Shown here piece by piece: positions 52,646 to 61,734 of a DNA stretch of 64,000 nt. Positions within the stretch are counted from its first letter, which is position 1. Each line of letters starts with the position of its first letter. The notes below the pieces were generated by a model that made no database searches, was not told the DNA's origin, and was given only the letters and a program-made list of their open reading frames with translations. The stretch lies in the NCBI RefSeq assembly GCF_019670125.1, contig NZ_AP023033.1:3399001-3463000 (forward strand), read 5' to 3'. The position numbers and the translations under genes are program-made. The stretch comes from Agarivorans aestuarii. GTDB lineage: Bacteria; Pseudomonadota; Gammaproteobacteria; Enterobacterales; Celerinatantimonadaceae.

Positions 52646-53492
52646 GCGCCATCTCTCCCCGCTGTTTTCTGCCTGTTTAGGGCTAAGCCTTATTGCCAGC
52701 ACAGCGCTGCAAGCTGAACCGCTAAAACGCGTAGTAAGCGCTGGCGCTAACATCACTGAAATCATAATTGCCTTAGATGCTGAGCAACAGATTGTTGCGG
52801 TAGATTCTACCAGCCAGTTACCCAGCAACCTTTCGCTGCCAGTAGTGGGTTATCATCGCCAACTTAGTGCCGAAGGTTTGTTAGCTCTTGCGCCCGACGC
52901 AGTAATTGGCAGTGATGAAATGGGCCCCGACAGCAGTCTTAATCAGCTGCAGCAAGCTGGCGTTCAGATCCACCGATTAAACAGCCAGTCTACGGTTGCC
53001 AGCCTAGAGCAGCGGATTGATGCCTTAGCTACACTGCTAGGTCACCCAGCCAAAGCCACGGAGTTGCATCAAAAGCTAAAACAACAGCTAACTCAGCTAG
53101 ACGAATATTCACAATCGGCCAAGCCAATGAATACTCTGTTTTTTATGAGCCACGATGCGAAAAAGCTACTCACTGCGGGCAGCGATACAACTGCCAATAG
53201 CATTATGGAGCTAGCAGGTGCGGTAAACCTCGCCAAACCACATTTAAACAGCTACAAGCCGCTATCAGATGAAGCGATACTTTCTATGCAGCCAGAGCTC
53301 TTGCTGTTTAGCCAACGCAGCTTAGATAAATTAGGTGGTGTACAAGGTGTGTTAAGCAGTTTTCCGGTATTAGCTGCGACCCCTGCTGGAAAAACCAAGG
53401 CAATTTATGCGATTGATGGACATGCACTTATTGGTGGCTTAGGCTTGGCAAGCATAGATGAAGCGGTGCGCCTAAGCCAACGCTTGCAGTAA
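52638..53492 (+). CDS. hutB: Haem ABC transporter substrate-binding protein HutB
   Basis: A 284-residue BtuF/FhuD-like periplasmic binding protein with a signal peptide (residues 1-26, cleaved near LQAEP). KRVVSAGANITEIIIAL and VGYHRQLSAEGLLALAPDAV are typical of haemin-binding HutB/HmuT; the Tyr in GYH is a candidate haem ligand. It delivers haem to HutCD. It overlaps exbD and is separated from hutC by a small hairpin. Confidence 0.9.
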   Translation: MIKRHLSPLFSACLGLSLIASTALQAEPLKRVVSAGANITEIIIALDAEQQIVAVDSTSQLPSNLSLPVVGYHRQLSAEGLLALAPDAVIGSDEMGPDSSLNQLQQAGVQIHRLNSQSTVASLEQRIDALATLLGHPAKATELHQKLKQQLTQLDEYSQSAKPMNTLFFMSHDAKKLLTAGSDTTANSIMELAGAVNLAKPHLNSYKPLSDEAILSMQPELLLFSQRSLDKLGGVQGVLSSFPVLAATPAGKTKAIYAIDGHALIGGLGLASIDEAVRLSQRLQ

Positions 53493-53509
53493 ATCGTTAA
53501 CCCCTTGCT

Positions 53510-53531
53510 GGCGAAGGCTCAAACCTTCGCC
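53510..53531 (+). promoter_or_regulatory. Intra-operon hairpin between hutB and hutC
   Basis: GGCGAAGG / CCTTCGCC with loop CTCAAA, and no T run. It may stabilise or partly attenuate the mRNA so that the binding protein is made in excess, as in other ABC operons; this is inference. Confidence 0.5.
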
Positions 53532-53554
53532 ATTGTAATTACTAGGTTGTATTA

Positions 53555-54622
53555 ATGTCTCTATTTTCTCAGCATTCGGCTAACCCCAATGCCTTGTTTT
53601 CAGGATGGCTACTGCCCGTGGCTTTGCTGGTATTGTTAGCCACTGCGTTGTTGTCTGTCACCCAAGGGCCAATGAGTATTCCGGTGAGTGATGCCCTAAG
53701 TGCTTTGCTGCCCTTTAACTTAGAAAGCGATGCACCGGCGCATTATCAATTAGTGGTAACGGGCATTCGCTTACCGCGAACCCTATTATGTATTGCGGTT
53801 GGCGCAATATTGGCAATGTGTGGCGCGGTAATGCAAGGGCTATTTCGCAACCCGCTGGCCGACCCCGGCATTATTGGTGTGTCTAGCGGCAGTGCTGCTG
53901 GTGCAGCTATCGCGATTGTATTGCTGGGCTTGGTAAACTGGCAACTGCCCGATTTTATTAGCGCCTTAGCAGTGCCACTGTTCGCCTTTATTGGCGGCTT
54001 TGTAACAACGGTATTGGTATATCGTTTAGGTACTACACCTAACGGTACTTCGGTAGTAATGATGCTATTAGCCGGTATTGCTGTTGGCGCATTATCTGGC
54101 GCAGGCATAGGCTTATTAAGCTATTTAGCCAATGATCAAATGCTACGTGATTTAAGCTTGTGGCAAATGGGTTCCTTAGCTGGCGCCACCTGGAGCAACA
54201 TAGTATTAGCCTTTGTCACTTTAGCTATTTTGCTAGTGGTATTTATGCGCAAAGCCCAAGCCTTAAATGCTTTGTTGTTAGGCGAAGCCGAAGCTGGCCA
54301 CTTAGGTATTCAAGTTCAAAAACTTAAAAGCCAATTAATTTTCTTTACTGCTTTAGGTGTTGGTATCGCTGTATCGGTATCAGGTTTAATTGGCTTTGTG
54401 GGCTTGGTCGTTCCGCACTTAATTCGCATGCTGCTAGGGCCTAATCATCAACGCTTAATTCCTTATAGCGCATTATTGGGCGCAGCCTTATTGTTACTGG
54501 CTGATTTGCTTTCTCGCTTAGTGATAAGCCCTGCCGAGCTGCCTGTTGGCATTGTTACGGCCTTGGTTGGCGCACCGTTTTTCATCTTCTTGCTGTTACA
54601 ACAGCGCCAGCGAATTGCTTAG
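53555..54622 (+). CDS. hutC: Haem ABC transporter permease HutC
   Basis: A 355-residue FecCD/BtuC-family permease with about ten TM helices. VTGIRLPRTLLCIAVGAILAM, GLFRNPLADPGIIGVSSGSA and the EAxxLG-type loop LLLGEAEAGHLGIQV, which contacts the ATPase, are all present. The C-terminus ELPVGIVTALVGAPFFIFLL is typical. It is followed by hutD after 7 bases. Confidence 0.93.
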   Translation: MSLFSQHSANPNALFSGWLLPVALLVLLATALLSVTQGPMSIPVSDALSALLPFNLESDAPAHYQLVVTGIRLPRTLLCIAVGAILAMCGAVMQGLFRNPLADPGIIGVSSGSAAGAAIAIVLLGLVNWQLPDFISALAVPLFAFIGGFVTTVLVYRLGTTPNGTSVVMMLLAGIAVGALSGAGIGLLSYLANDQMLRDLSLWQMGSLAGATWSNIVLAFVTLAILLVVFMRKAQALNALLLGEAEAGHLGIQVQKLKSQLIFFTALGVGIAVSVSGLIGFVGLVVPHLIRMLLGPNHQRLIPYSALLGAALLLLADLLSRLVISPAELPVGIVTALVGAPFFIFLLLQQRQRIA

Positions 54623-54629
54623 GGTTTCT

Positions 54630-55412
54630 ATGTCGTCTTTATCAAACAGTATTCAACTGCAAGGCTTAGATTTTTCGCTAGGCAATAAGCAGCTTTTTAA
54701 GCAACTTTCATTAAGCTTTGCCGCTGGCCAACATACCGCATTATTGGGCGCCAACGGCGCCGGTAAAAGCTCACTACTTAAACTTATTTGTGGCGATAGG
54801 CAGCAACAAGCTGGTGCAATAAATATTCTTGGCAAACCCCGCACCGAGTGGGATAAGCCAGAGCTTAGCCGCCACTTAGCCGTGTTGCCACAAAGCTCTG
54901 AGTTAAGCTTTGCTTTTAGCGTTAGTGAAGTGGTTGGCCTTGGGCTTATCAACAGCCGTTTGAGCTACCAAGATCAACAACAGATCATCAAGCAGCAGCT
55001 CGAGCTAATGGACATTTGGCATTATAAGGATACGCCCTACCCGCAGCTTTCTGGCGGTGAAAAGCAGCGCGTCCACTATGCGCGTGTTACCGCCCAATTA
55101 GCCACTACGCCGGTTGAGCAACAAATTCTGCTATTGGATGAACCCACCAGCGCTCTGGATTTAAGCCACCAGCAAGTATTAATGGAACACGCCGAAAAGC
55201 TAAGCCGGCAAGGCGCTACGGTGATTAGCGTAGTGCACGACTTAAACCTTGCCTCACGTTACTGCCAGCGAATTTTACTGCTTAAAGATGGTGAAATTTG
55301 CAGTGACGGAACGCCAGAAAAAGTACTTAATCAAGCCAACATTAAGCATGTATTTGATTACCAAGCTGAGATTTTGCGCCACCCAGAACAAGACTTTCCG
55401 GTAGTTATTTAA
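54630..55412 (+). CDS. hutD: Haem ABC transporter ATPase HutD
   Basis: A 260-residue ABC ATPase. Walker A GANGAGKSS, signature LSGGEKQRVHYAR, Walker B ILLLDEPTSALD and the switch His in VVHDLN are all intact, as in HmuV/HutD. The frame opens upstream inside hutC (54546), but the ATG at 54630 is the natural start. It is the last gene of the tonB-exbB-exbD-hutBCD unit, with the convergent AraC gene 20 bases beyond. Confidence 0.93.
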   Translation: MSSLSNSIQLQGLDFSLGNKQLFKQLSLSFAAGQHTALLGANGAGKSSLLKLICGDRQQQAGAINILGKPRTEWDKPELSRHLAVLPQSSELSFAFSVSEVVGLGLINSRLSYQDQQQIIKQQLELMDIWHYKDTPYPQLSGGEKQRVHYARVTAQLATTPVEQQILLLDEPTSALDLSHQQVLMEHAEKLSRQGATVISVVHDLNLASRYCQRILLLKDGEICSDGTPEKVLNQANIKHVFDYQAEILRHPEQDFPVVI

Positions 55413-55431
55413 GAATGCCTAAGCGCGAAAG

Positions 55432-56331
55432 CTAGCTTTTATTACGAAAGCTGGCTGGGCTGTTGCCAGTTAGTTGCTTAAAGCGAGCACTAAAATGCGC
55501 TTGGGAAGAAAACCCGGTTTGATAAGCCACTTCTGCCAAACATAATTCACCTGTATGCAATAAGCTTTTAGCCCGCTCGATACGGCGCTGGCTTAGGTAT
55601 TGATGAGGGCTTAACCCGCTGCTTTGTTTAAACATACGGGCAAAGTGATAGTCACTTAAATCCACCAACTGGGCTAACTGATGCAAACTCAGTTTGTCGG
55701 CTAAATGGGCCTCTATAAACTCTTGGCAACGGGCAAGCTGAAACGGCGCAAGCCCCCCACTTAAGCTTGGTTCAGTTAACTGTTTAGTTAGATAGTGTTT
55801 GCTTATATGGCCAAGCAGCAGTTGGCTAAGTTGGTCCAAGGCTAAACGGTCGGCATCGTCTTGCCAATTAAGCTTAAGTAGCCACTGCTGAATGAGACTG
55901 CTTACGGCGAGATCGTCAGCAAAAGTAAGATCTTGCACATCAAAACCTGTGCTGCTTTTATCCCAAATTTGCTCAATACTTTGGCTCAGATCTTTATCAC
56001 TAAAATATAAATGCACAAAAGCCAAATCGCCATCTACTTGCCAACGAGATTCATGCCCAGCAGGCATTAAACAAAGTTTACCCGGAGCACCGCCACTCAC
56101 CAGGTCTGAGCCAATCAGCCGCTTAGTTTGATAACCACCAGCAAGATAAACACTTAAGGTGTGATGCTCAGGGCGGTGATAAGAGGTGCGGTCATCTTGA
56201 TTAGACCAACTAGCAAAGCCTAACTGTTCGCCAAGGCTAACGCTATTATGCAACACCGCCCGTGCTTGATTAAGTCGCTCAAATACATGGCTACCTTGAA
56301 TAAAGCGATGGTCTGAAAGTTTATTGCTCAT
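55432..56331 (-). CDS. AraC-family transcriptional regulator
   Basis: A 299-residue regulator with an N-terminal ligand or dimerisation region (about 30-150) and a C-terminal AraC/XylS double helix-turn-helix (about 195-297). That region includes LSLHQLAQLVDLSDYHFARMFKQ and LAEVAYQTGFSSQAHFSARFKQLTGNSP. It is transcribed towards the hut operon. Whether it regulates haem genes or the divergent envelope operon (56626 onwards) is open. 56332-56625 holds no other gene. Confidence 0.9.
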   Translation of the reverse strand: MSNKLSDHRFIQGSHVFERLNQARAVLHNSVSLGEQLGFASWSNQDDRTSYHRPEHHTLSVYLAGGYQTKRLIGSDLVSGGAPGKLCLMPAGHESRWQVDGDLAFVHLYFSDKDLSQSIEQIWDKSSTGFDVQDLTFADDLAVSSLIQQWLLKLNWQDDADRLALDQLSQLLLGHISKHYLTKQLTEPSLSGGLAPFQLARCQEFIEAHLADKLSLHQLAQLVDLSDYHFARMFKQSSGLSPHQYLSQRRIERAKSLLHTGELCLAEVAYQTGFSSQAHFSARFKQLTGNSPASFRNKS

Positions 56332-56625
56332 ACCACCTCCTTATGGTGCTGCGCATTAAGTATAGAAAATATCACCAACATTCCCTGCTAAGCAAGTTAA
56401 TGAATTTCAGTAATTACTTGCATTAGAGTTATTGCCCTACTAAGATCTCGCCAACTTTTATAAGCATAGAACCTGAGTACTTCAGGCTACGTAGCGCGTA
56501 TTAAGAATACTCTCCAATGCGCTACCCTCCAAACCACAAGGACGTAAACACGCTACCGTGCAAGTAGAGTGATGTTGGCGATCTTTGCTTTGTTGTTTTT
56601 ACGCAAAATTGAGACAAGCTCGTAC

Positions 56626-57501
56626 ATGAAACTACCTAATTTTCTGCCGGGATTTAGCGCTTTAACGCTATTGGTTCCCCTATTTAGCTTTGCAGAAAAC
56701 TCGACGCAGCCCAGTAGCGAAAGTGAGCAATACCAGGCTTTTTTCCCCATTTGGGCGCAAGAGGCCATCGATTTGGGCCACAAACTGCCAAAGCCTTATG
56801 GCTTTAGCATTAACTACATGAGCATGTCGCAGCCGCTAATTGTGGATAGCGTGGCCTTTTCTGGCCTTGGTAGCGCCATCGACAATCTGGTCGGTGTTAG
56901 TGGTAGCCACGCTATTCAAGACTCAGAAACTCTTACTCTGCGCGGAGATGTTTGGGTATTGCCCTTCATGAATGTATATGGGGTACTTGGGCAAACCAAA
57001 GGCAGCAGTGTTGCCAATGTTCAAGTAGATCTCGCTGGTATGCCTATCGGAGACCCCTTCGATTTCAGCTTAAACTTTAGCGGTATAACCTACGGTGCAG
57101 GCACAACAATAGTGGGCGGCGTGGGGAACTGGTTTGCTTTGCTTGATGTTAACTACACCAATACCGATCTCGATATTTTAGACGGGGAAATCAGCACCAT
57201 TGTGGTCACCCCACGCGCAGGTTACCGCTGGGAAGTGGGCGGGCGTGATATTCAGGTTTGGGGCGGTGCGATGTATCAAAACGTTGAGCAAACCTTTAGC
57301 GGCAACCTCAACGACATAGGTATTAATCTTCCACCACCACTGCCTAGTGGCGGTAAGTTTGTGGTTACGCAACACCTAGAAGAAAAATGGAATGCCTTAG
57401 TGGGCGGACAAATGTCGCTTACCGAGCATGTAGATGCTTTGCTGGAAGTAGGCTTTGGCAAACGCAGTAGCTTTATGCTTGGTCTAGGCTACCGCTTCTA
57501 A
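56626..57501 (+). CDS. Outer-membrane beta-barrel protein
   Basis: A 291-residue exported protein with a signal peptide (ALTLLVPLFSFA). The mature part has alternating beta-strands rich in Gly, aromatic and polar residues, ending in LGLGYRF, the terminal Phe used for barrel assembly. The frame opens at 56569; the ATG at 56626 is chosen because it starts a normal signal peptide. No family is recognised. First gene of a four-gene unit, with a TAATG overlap to the hydrolase gene. Confidence 0.7.
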   Translation: MKLPNFLPGFSALTLLVPLFSFAENSTQPSSESEQYQAFFPIWAQEAIDLGHKLPKPYGFSINYMSMSQPLIVDSVAFSGLGSAIDNLVGVSGSHAIQDSETLTLRGDVWVLPFMNVYGVLGQTKGSSVANVQVDLAGMPIGDPFDFSLNFSGITYGAGTTIVGGVGNWFALLDVNYTNTDLDILDGEISTIVVTPRAGYRWEVGGRDIQVWGGAMYQNVEQTFSGNLNDIGINLPPPLPSGGKFVVTQHLEEKWNALVGGQMSLTEHVDALLEVGFGKRSSFMLGLGYRF

Positions 57502-58430
57502 TGCGCATAATGAATATGTTTCCCCGCTGGTTGCTCCGTTTGGCTTTACTGTTAAGCCTAAGCGGCTGTTCTGCCTTAGCGGTTAAAGAGCAATTAGATG
57601 CCAAGCAACTGCAAAAAGCGCAGTTTACCGAAAGTGAACTCAGTTTGGCTGAAGGCGGTCAGCTGCGTTACTGGGTGGGCGGCCACGGTGAGCCATTAGT
57701 ATTGCTGCATGGCTTTGGCGGTACAGCCACCACAACCTGGTTGCCAATGATGCTAGAACTTAGCCAGCACTATCGAGTAATAGCCCCAGATTTAGCGTGG
57801 TTTGGTGACTCTTATAGTCAAGGCGATGCGAACATTAGCACCCAACGAGAAGCGGTTGATCAACTCTTGGCGCAATTGCGCGTAGAGCAATTTAATTTGG
57901 TAGGCATCTCCTATGGGGGGCTAGTCGCTTACGACATGATGGCCCAGCAAACAGGCATTAAAAAAGCAGTAATACTCTCTAGTCCAGGCACCTTTATCAG
58001 TGACCAAGAGCTGCTTGAACTTAGTCAGCGTTTTGAGCGAGAGCAGCCAGCCGATATTTTTGTACCTGAAAATCGCCAGCAAATGCGCCATTTACTAAAG
58101 GGCGTATTTAGTCATTTTCCACCGCTGCCCCACGCTATCGATGAGCAAATCTATCAACGCTACTTTGCTCTTTGGCAGGCTCAGAAACGCCAACTAATAG
58201 AAACCTTGCCGGAATACCGAGACCAACTCGCCCCGCAAGTAGAACCACAAAAGATGCCACCTACCCTGGTTATTTGGGGAGAGAACGATCGAGTATTTCC
58301 CTTACAGCAAGGCAAACAATTGGCGCGCTATTTAGATGCCCCCATGATGGTGATACCAAACGCCCCGCATAACATTAGCAATGAACATCCCAGCACTGTT
58401 AGCCAAGCAATAACGCTTTTTATTGAATGA
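57501..58430 (+). CDS. Lipoprotein alpha/beta-hydrolase
   Basis: A 309-residue protein with a signal peptide and the lipobox LSGC (Cys23), so it is predicted to be membrane-anchored in the envelope. The alpha/beta-hydrolase fold shows the oxyanion segment LLHGFGGTATTTW, the nucleophile elbow GISYGG (Ser137), the acid in WGENDRVFP and His in PNAPHNISNEHP. It could act on lipids or esters in the outer membrane. Both ends overlap neighbouring genes by 1-4 bases. Confidence 0.82.
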   Translation: MRIMNMFPRWLLRLALLLSLSGCSALAVKEQLDAKQLQKAQFTESELSLAEGGQLRYWVGGHGEPLVLLHGFGGTATTTWLPMMLELSQHYRVIAPDLAWFGDSYSQGDANISTQREAVDQLLAQLRVEQFNLVGISYGGLVAYDMMAQQTGIKKAVILSSPGTFISDQELLELSQRFEREQPADIFVPENRQQMRHLLKGVFSHFPPLPHAIDEQIYQRYFALWQAQKRQLIETLPEYRDQLAPQVEPQKMPPTLVIWGENDRVFPLQQGKQLARYLDAPMMVIPNAPHNISNEHPSTVSQAITLFIE

Positions 58431-59737
58431 GAACCATGAACAAACTTTGCACTGCCAATACAACTAACAACGGTCGCTTAATTAACCCGCTGGCTTTGTT
58501 AGCTTTAATCGCCCTATTAACTGGCTGTTCGAGCAATAATTGGCAGACTCGCAACCAACCAACAACGGAAGCGGTGCAAAGTGCGCTAAGCGAGCAACCT
58601 GATTTACAGCTACTTAGCCAACAAACTCCGCAACAATTTAGCTTAGCCAGAATGCCAGAAGACGTAAGACCTTGCTGCGCTTTTGGCAACGCCCACAAGG
58701 TTAAAGTAGGCAGCGTACAGGTACCTTTTTTCCGTTATGCCAATACTTTATCACTAGATGAAATTGGCCCACACGCCTATGAAGCGGGCACCTGGAGCTT
58801 TCAACGTGGCGAACCTAAGGGTCGCCGCAGCGGCGAAAACAATGGCCAACTTTATACCTTGCGTGGCGGCTTTATCGACTTAGCCCATGTTCGTGATACT
58901 GCCGACAACACCGTGGCCTTGTTTCAGCGCATTTATCCACAGTTAGGCCAAGCATTTACTATTGAGCTACCCGCGGAAATCGGCCCCAGAGAAATTCGCA
59001 TTAAAGCCTTTAAGGTTGAGCATTTAAGCCACCAGCAACGCTGGGAGTTAGCCGCGCAATTAGCAGCGAGAATGGCGTATTCAATGGCCGAAGCACACGA
59101 AATTGCCCAATGGCATGGTTACCGTAGCTGGCGTCCATGGTCTGAAGAAGTATCAGCCTATTCGCCAGAAGATCTCTACTCAAACATGCTAGGCGCAAAA
59201 ATTGGTTTGGCTTTGGTGGTAAACAACCTAAGCATGACCAGAGAGCTCTATAACCAGCACATGAGCCAATGGTTAAGCGCGTCTATTGTGCAGTTGGAGC
59301 CAGTATCAAAGCAGCAAACTAATGCCATGTTTGATGCCATAGACGGCCACTGGTGGGATTCAAATCAAGCACTGCCCAGTAAGTTTATGCTACTAAAACG
59401 CCATTATCGCTTAGGCAAAGAACAGCATCCTTACTTAGTGCCGGAGCAGCTTGCTCAGCAAGATGTGAACTGGCCATTGCTTGAACCGCTGTTTGCCAAA
59501 ACAGCTAGCCCTATGCCACTTTCGCTGCCCGCGATTGTTCATGGCATCGATATGGGCGGCGTTGCCCAACAGTGGCTAGAAGTAGCCCCCAAGTACCAAG
59601 CAAGCTTTAGCCACATACCCAATCACCTTTGGCAAAACGGTTTTAGCAACCGCAAGTTTTTGGCGATATCTGCTTATAACCAGCTGCAAGATGAGTTAGA
59701 GCTGCAAGCCCATATTGGTGCCCAATTAAATGATTAA
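58427..59737 (+). CDS. DUF4056 family lipoprotein
   Basis: A 436-residue exported lipoprotein (lipobox LTGC, Cys34 from the first ATG; an ATG at 58436 is an alternative). The region PEDVRPCCAFGNAHKVKVG through GGFIDLAHVRDTADNTVALF and MAYSMAEAHEIAQWHGYRSW matches DUF4056 as I recall it. The conserved His, Asp and Glu (AHVRD, EAHEIAQWHG) look like a metal site or hydrolase centre. Function is undescribed as far as I know. It overlaps both neighbours. Confidence 0.8.
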   Translation: MRTMNKLCTANTTNNGRLINPLALLALIALLTGCSSNNWQTRNQPTTEAVQSALSEQPDLQLLSQQTPQQFSLARMPEDVRPCCAFGNAHKVKVGSVQVPFFRYANTLSLDEIGPHAYEAGTWSFQRGEPKGRRSGENNGQLYTLRGGFIDLAHVRDTADNTVALFQRIYPQLGQAFTIELPAEIGPREIRIKAFKVEHLSHQQRWELAAQLAARMAYSMAEAHEIAQWHGYRSWRPWSEEVSAYSPEDLYSNMLGAKIGLALVVNNLSMTRELYNQHMSQWLSASIVQLEPVSKQQTNAMFDAIDGHWWDSNQALPSKFMLLKRHYRLGKEQHPYLVPEQLAQQDVNWPLLEPLFAKTASPMPLSLPAIVHGIDMGGVAQQWLEVAPKYQASFSHIPNHLWQNGFSNRKFLAISAYNQLQDELELQAHIGAQLND

Positions 59738-60881
59738 ACTGGTTTATTTTATTGCCGCTGTAAGTGGCAGTGCCTTGGCTTCAGCAGATTTAGCCGAACA
59801 GCAGCAAAGCCAAGCCGATGGCAGCTTTATCGATAACATTCTAGAAAAGCTAGGCGCCGACGGCGGTTATGATAGCAGCAAAGCCATCGATTTTAGCGTA
59901 CTGCCCGGGCCATTTTATAATCCAGAACTGTCTTTAGGAGTGGGCATTTCCGCCATTGGTTTGTACCAAATTGATGAAAGCGACCAAGTAAGCCAAACCT
60001 CTTCTTTGGTGATTAACGGCTTTGCTTCGATTAATGGCTCAATCGGCATGACCATCGACAACCGCAGCTTTTTCAAAGAAGACCAGTGGCGCCTTTATGT
60101 TGATGCAGATATCGCCGATGCTCCCGATGTTTTCTATGGGGTGGGATATCAGCAAAACCATCAAGACAATAACCGGGTTGATTTTAATCATCGGGAATTT
60201 TCGTTACGCCCTATGTTACTTGGTCGTGTGGCTGACTCAGCCTTTATCGGCGCAGGCTTTGACTTTAGCTACGCGAAAGCCAGTGAGATCGCCCCAGCCC
60301 AAAGCGAAGTAGATAGCAGCATTCTTGAATCAAGTTCTAGTGCAGTAGGCCTTACCCTCCAAGCCAACTACGACACCCGAGACGTGGTACGAAATCCCTA
60401 TGAAGGAAGATTATTGCAACTAGATGCTGGCTGGTATCACCCGCATATTGGTAGCAACGATAGCTTTCAAACTCTTAGCTTTAATTATAGCGAGTATTAC
60501 CGCTTAGGCCCGCGAGATAGCGTGCTTGCTTGGCAATATAAAAGCCGCTTTAGCTATGGTGATGTACCTTGGCACATGCTTTCTACCGTAGGTGGAGGCT
60601 CGGCCTTACGTGGCTATACCACAGGCCGATATCGTGACAAACAAATGATGATGAGCCAAATAGAGTATCGCTGGGATTTACCCAGACGGCACGGCTTAGT
60701 ATTTTGGCTAGGTGCCGGCGCAGTAGCCCCGACATTGGATGAATTTAGCAGCCAAGAAATACTGCCCAACGCCGGCTTTGGCTACCGCTTCGAAGTAAAA
60801 AGCCGAGTGAACTTGCGCTTAGACATGGGCTTTGGTGATGGTGAAAGCGGCTTCTACTTTAATGTAGATGAGGCTTTTTAA
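59730..60881 (+). CDS. Omp85/BamA-TamA-like outer-membrane barrel without POTRA domains
   Basis: A 383-residue exported protein with a signal peptide (LVYFIAAVSGSALASA) and a D15-type barrel filling the remainder. It has NYDTRDVVRNPYEGRLLQL, a motif near GGGSALRGYTTGRYRD that matches the conserved RGY of the Omp85 L6 loop, and the terminal strand ending NVDEAF. No POTRA domains precede the barrel. It may be a transporter or channel for the products or lipoproteins of the operon. It is the last gene of the unit. Confidence 0.82.
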   Translation: MIKLVYFIAAVSGSALASADLAEQQQSQADGSFIDNILEKLGADGGYDSSKAIDFSVLPGPFYNPELSLGVGISAIGLYQIDESDQVSQTSSLVINGFASINGSIGMTIDNRSFFKEDQWRLYVDADIADAPDVFYGVGYQQNHQDNNRVDFNHREFSLRPMLLGRVADSAFIGAGFDFSYAKASEIAPAQSEVDSSILESSSSAVGLTLQANYDTRDVVRNPYEGRLLQLDAGWYHPHIGSNDSFQTLSFNYSEYYRLGPRDSVLAWQYKSRFSYGDVPWHMLSTVGGGSALRGYTTGRYRDKQMMMSQIEYRWDLPRRHGLVFWLGAGAVAPTLDEFSSQEILPNAGFGYRFEVKSRVNLRLDMGFGDGESGFYFNVDEAF

Positions 60882-60991
60882 ACCATAAAGGCATAACCAC
60901 AAACGATTTACGATTAGGAATTGCTTTGCATTTGGTATAATGAATTTATACACTTCGCCCTCGCCATAAGCTGTAGTAATGGAGCGCTTAA

Positions 60992-61627
60992 ATGAAACCA
61001 GCAGAAAAACTAAGTAGTATTCGCACTCGCGTCCCCTTTCAGGTGGGCCGACGTAGCGATATTCCTGCTGAAATGCTCTCATTTACCGACCTAAACAGCG
61101 ACAAAGAACACGTTGCCTTGGTATTTAAAAATGCCGATAGCCAACAAACTACCCCATTGGTGCGGATCCATTCAGAATGCCTAACCGGCGACGTATTTGG
61201 CTCATCTCGCTGTGATTGTGGCGAACAGCTAAACGAAGCTATCGAAAAAATGGCTGAGCAAGGCGGCATTATTTTATATATGCGCCAAGAAGGCCGCGGC
61301 ATTGGTTTGTACAACAAGCTAGATGCTTATGAATTACAGATTAAAGGCGTAGATACTTACTCGGCGAACAATCAATTGGGCTTTGATGACGATTTACGCG
61401 ACTTTAGCGAAGCGGCACAAATGCTTAAAGCCATGGGAGTGTCGGAATTAAAGTTACTTAGCAATAACCCCAAAAAACAAGCCGCTTTAGAGCAAAATGG
61501 TATTGCGGTAAAAGAGCTGCAAAGCACCGGTGTATATCGAAAAGTAGATAACCATTACTACTTAGAAACCAAAGCCAGCCGCGGCAAACACCGCTTAAAA
61601 CTTACCAAAGACATGCAACCGTCTTAA
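60992..61627 (+). CDS. ribA: GTP cyclohydrolase II
   Basis: A 211-residue RibA, catalysing GTP to 2,5-diamino-6-ribosylamino-pyrimidinone 5'-phosphate plus formate and PPi in riboflavin synthesis. The zinc cysteines are in [20 protein letters not shown]. The motif [14 protein letters not shown] supplies the GTP-binding Arg/Glu, and the late Tyr/Asp segment [13 protein letters not shown] is conserved. The length is near that of E. coli RibA (196). It stands alone with no FMN riboswitch visible in the short upstream gap. Confidence 0.94.
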   Translation: MKPAEKLSSIRTRVPFQVGRRSDIPAEMLSFTDLNSDKEHVALVFKNADSQQTTPLVRIHSECLTGDVFGSSRCDCGEQLNEAIEKMAEQGGIILYMRQEGRGIGLYNKLDAYELQIKGVDTYSANNQLGFDDDLRDFSEAAQMLKAMGVSELKLLSNNPKKQAALEQNGIAVKELQSTGVYRKVDNHYYLETKASRGKHRLKLTKDMQPS

Positions 61628-61734
61628 AAAACGCAATAATCTATAAAAACGACTAAGGCAGCGCAATAATCTGAAATACTTCCTAGCGACCACCTGAGAC
61701 ACTACGCTTTTAGTGACACCAGCAGGAGGCTGTA

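Noticed and set aside
55427-55438. AAAGCTAGCTTT palindrome as a hut/AraC terminator
   Set aside because: The palindrome has no loop and only a 6-bp arm.
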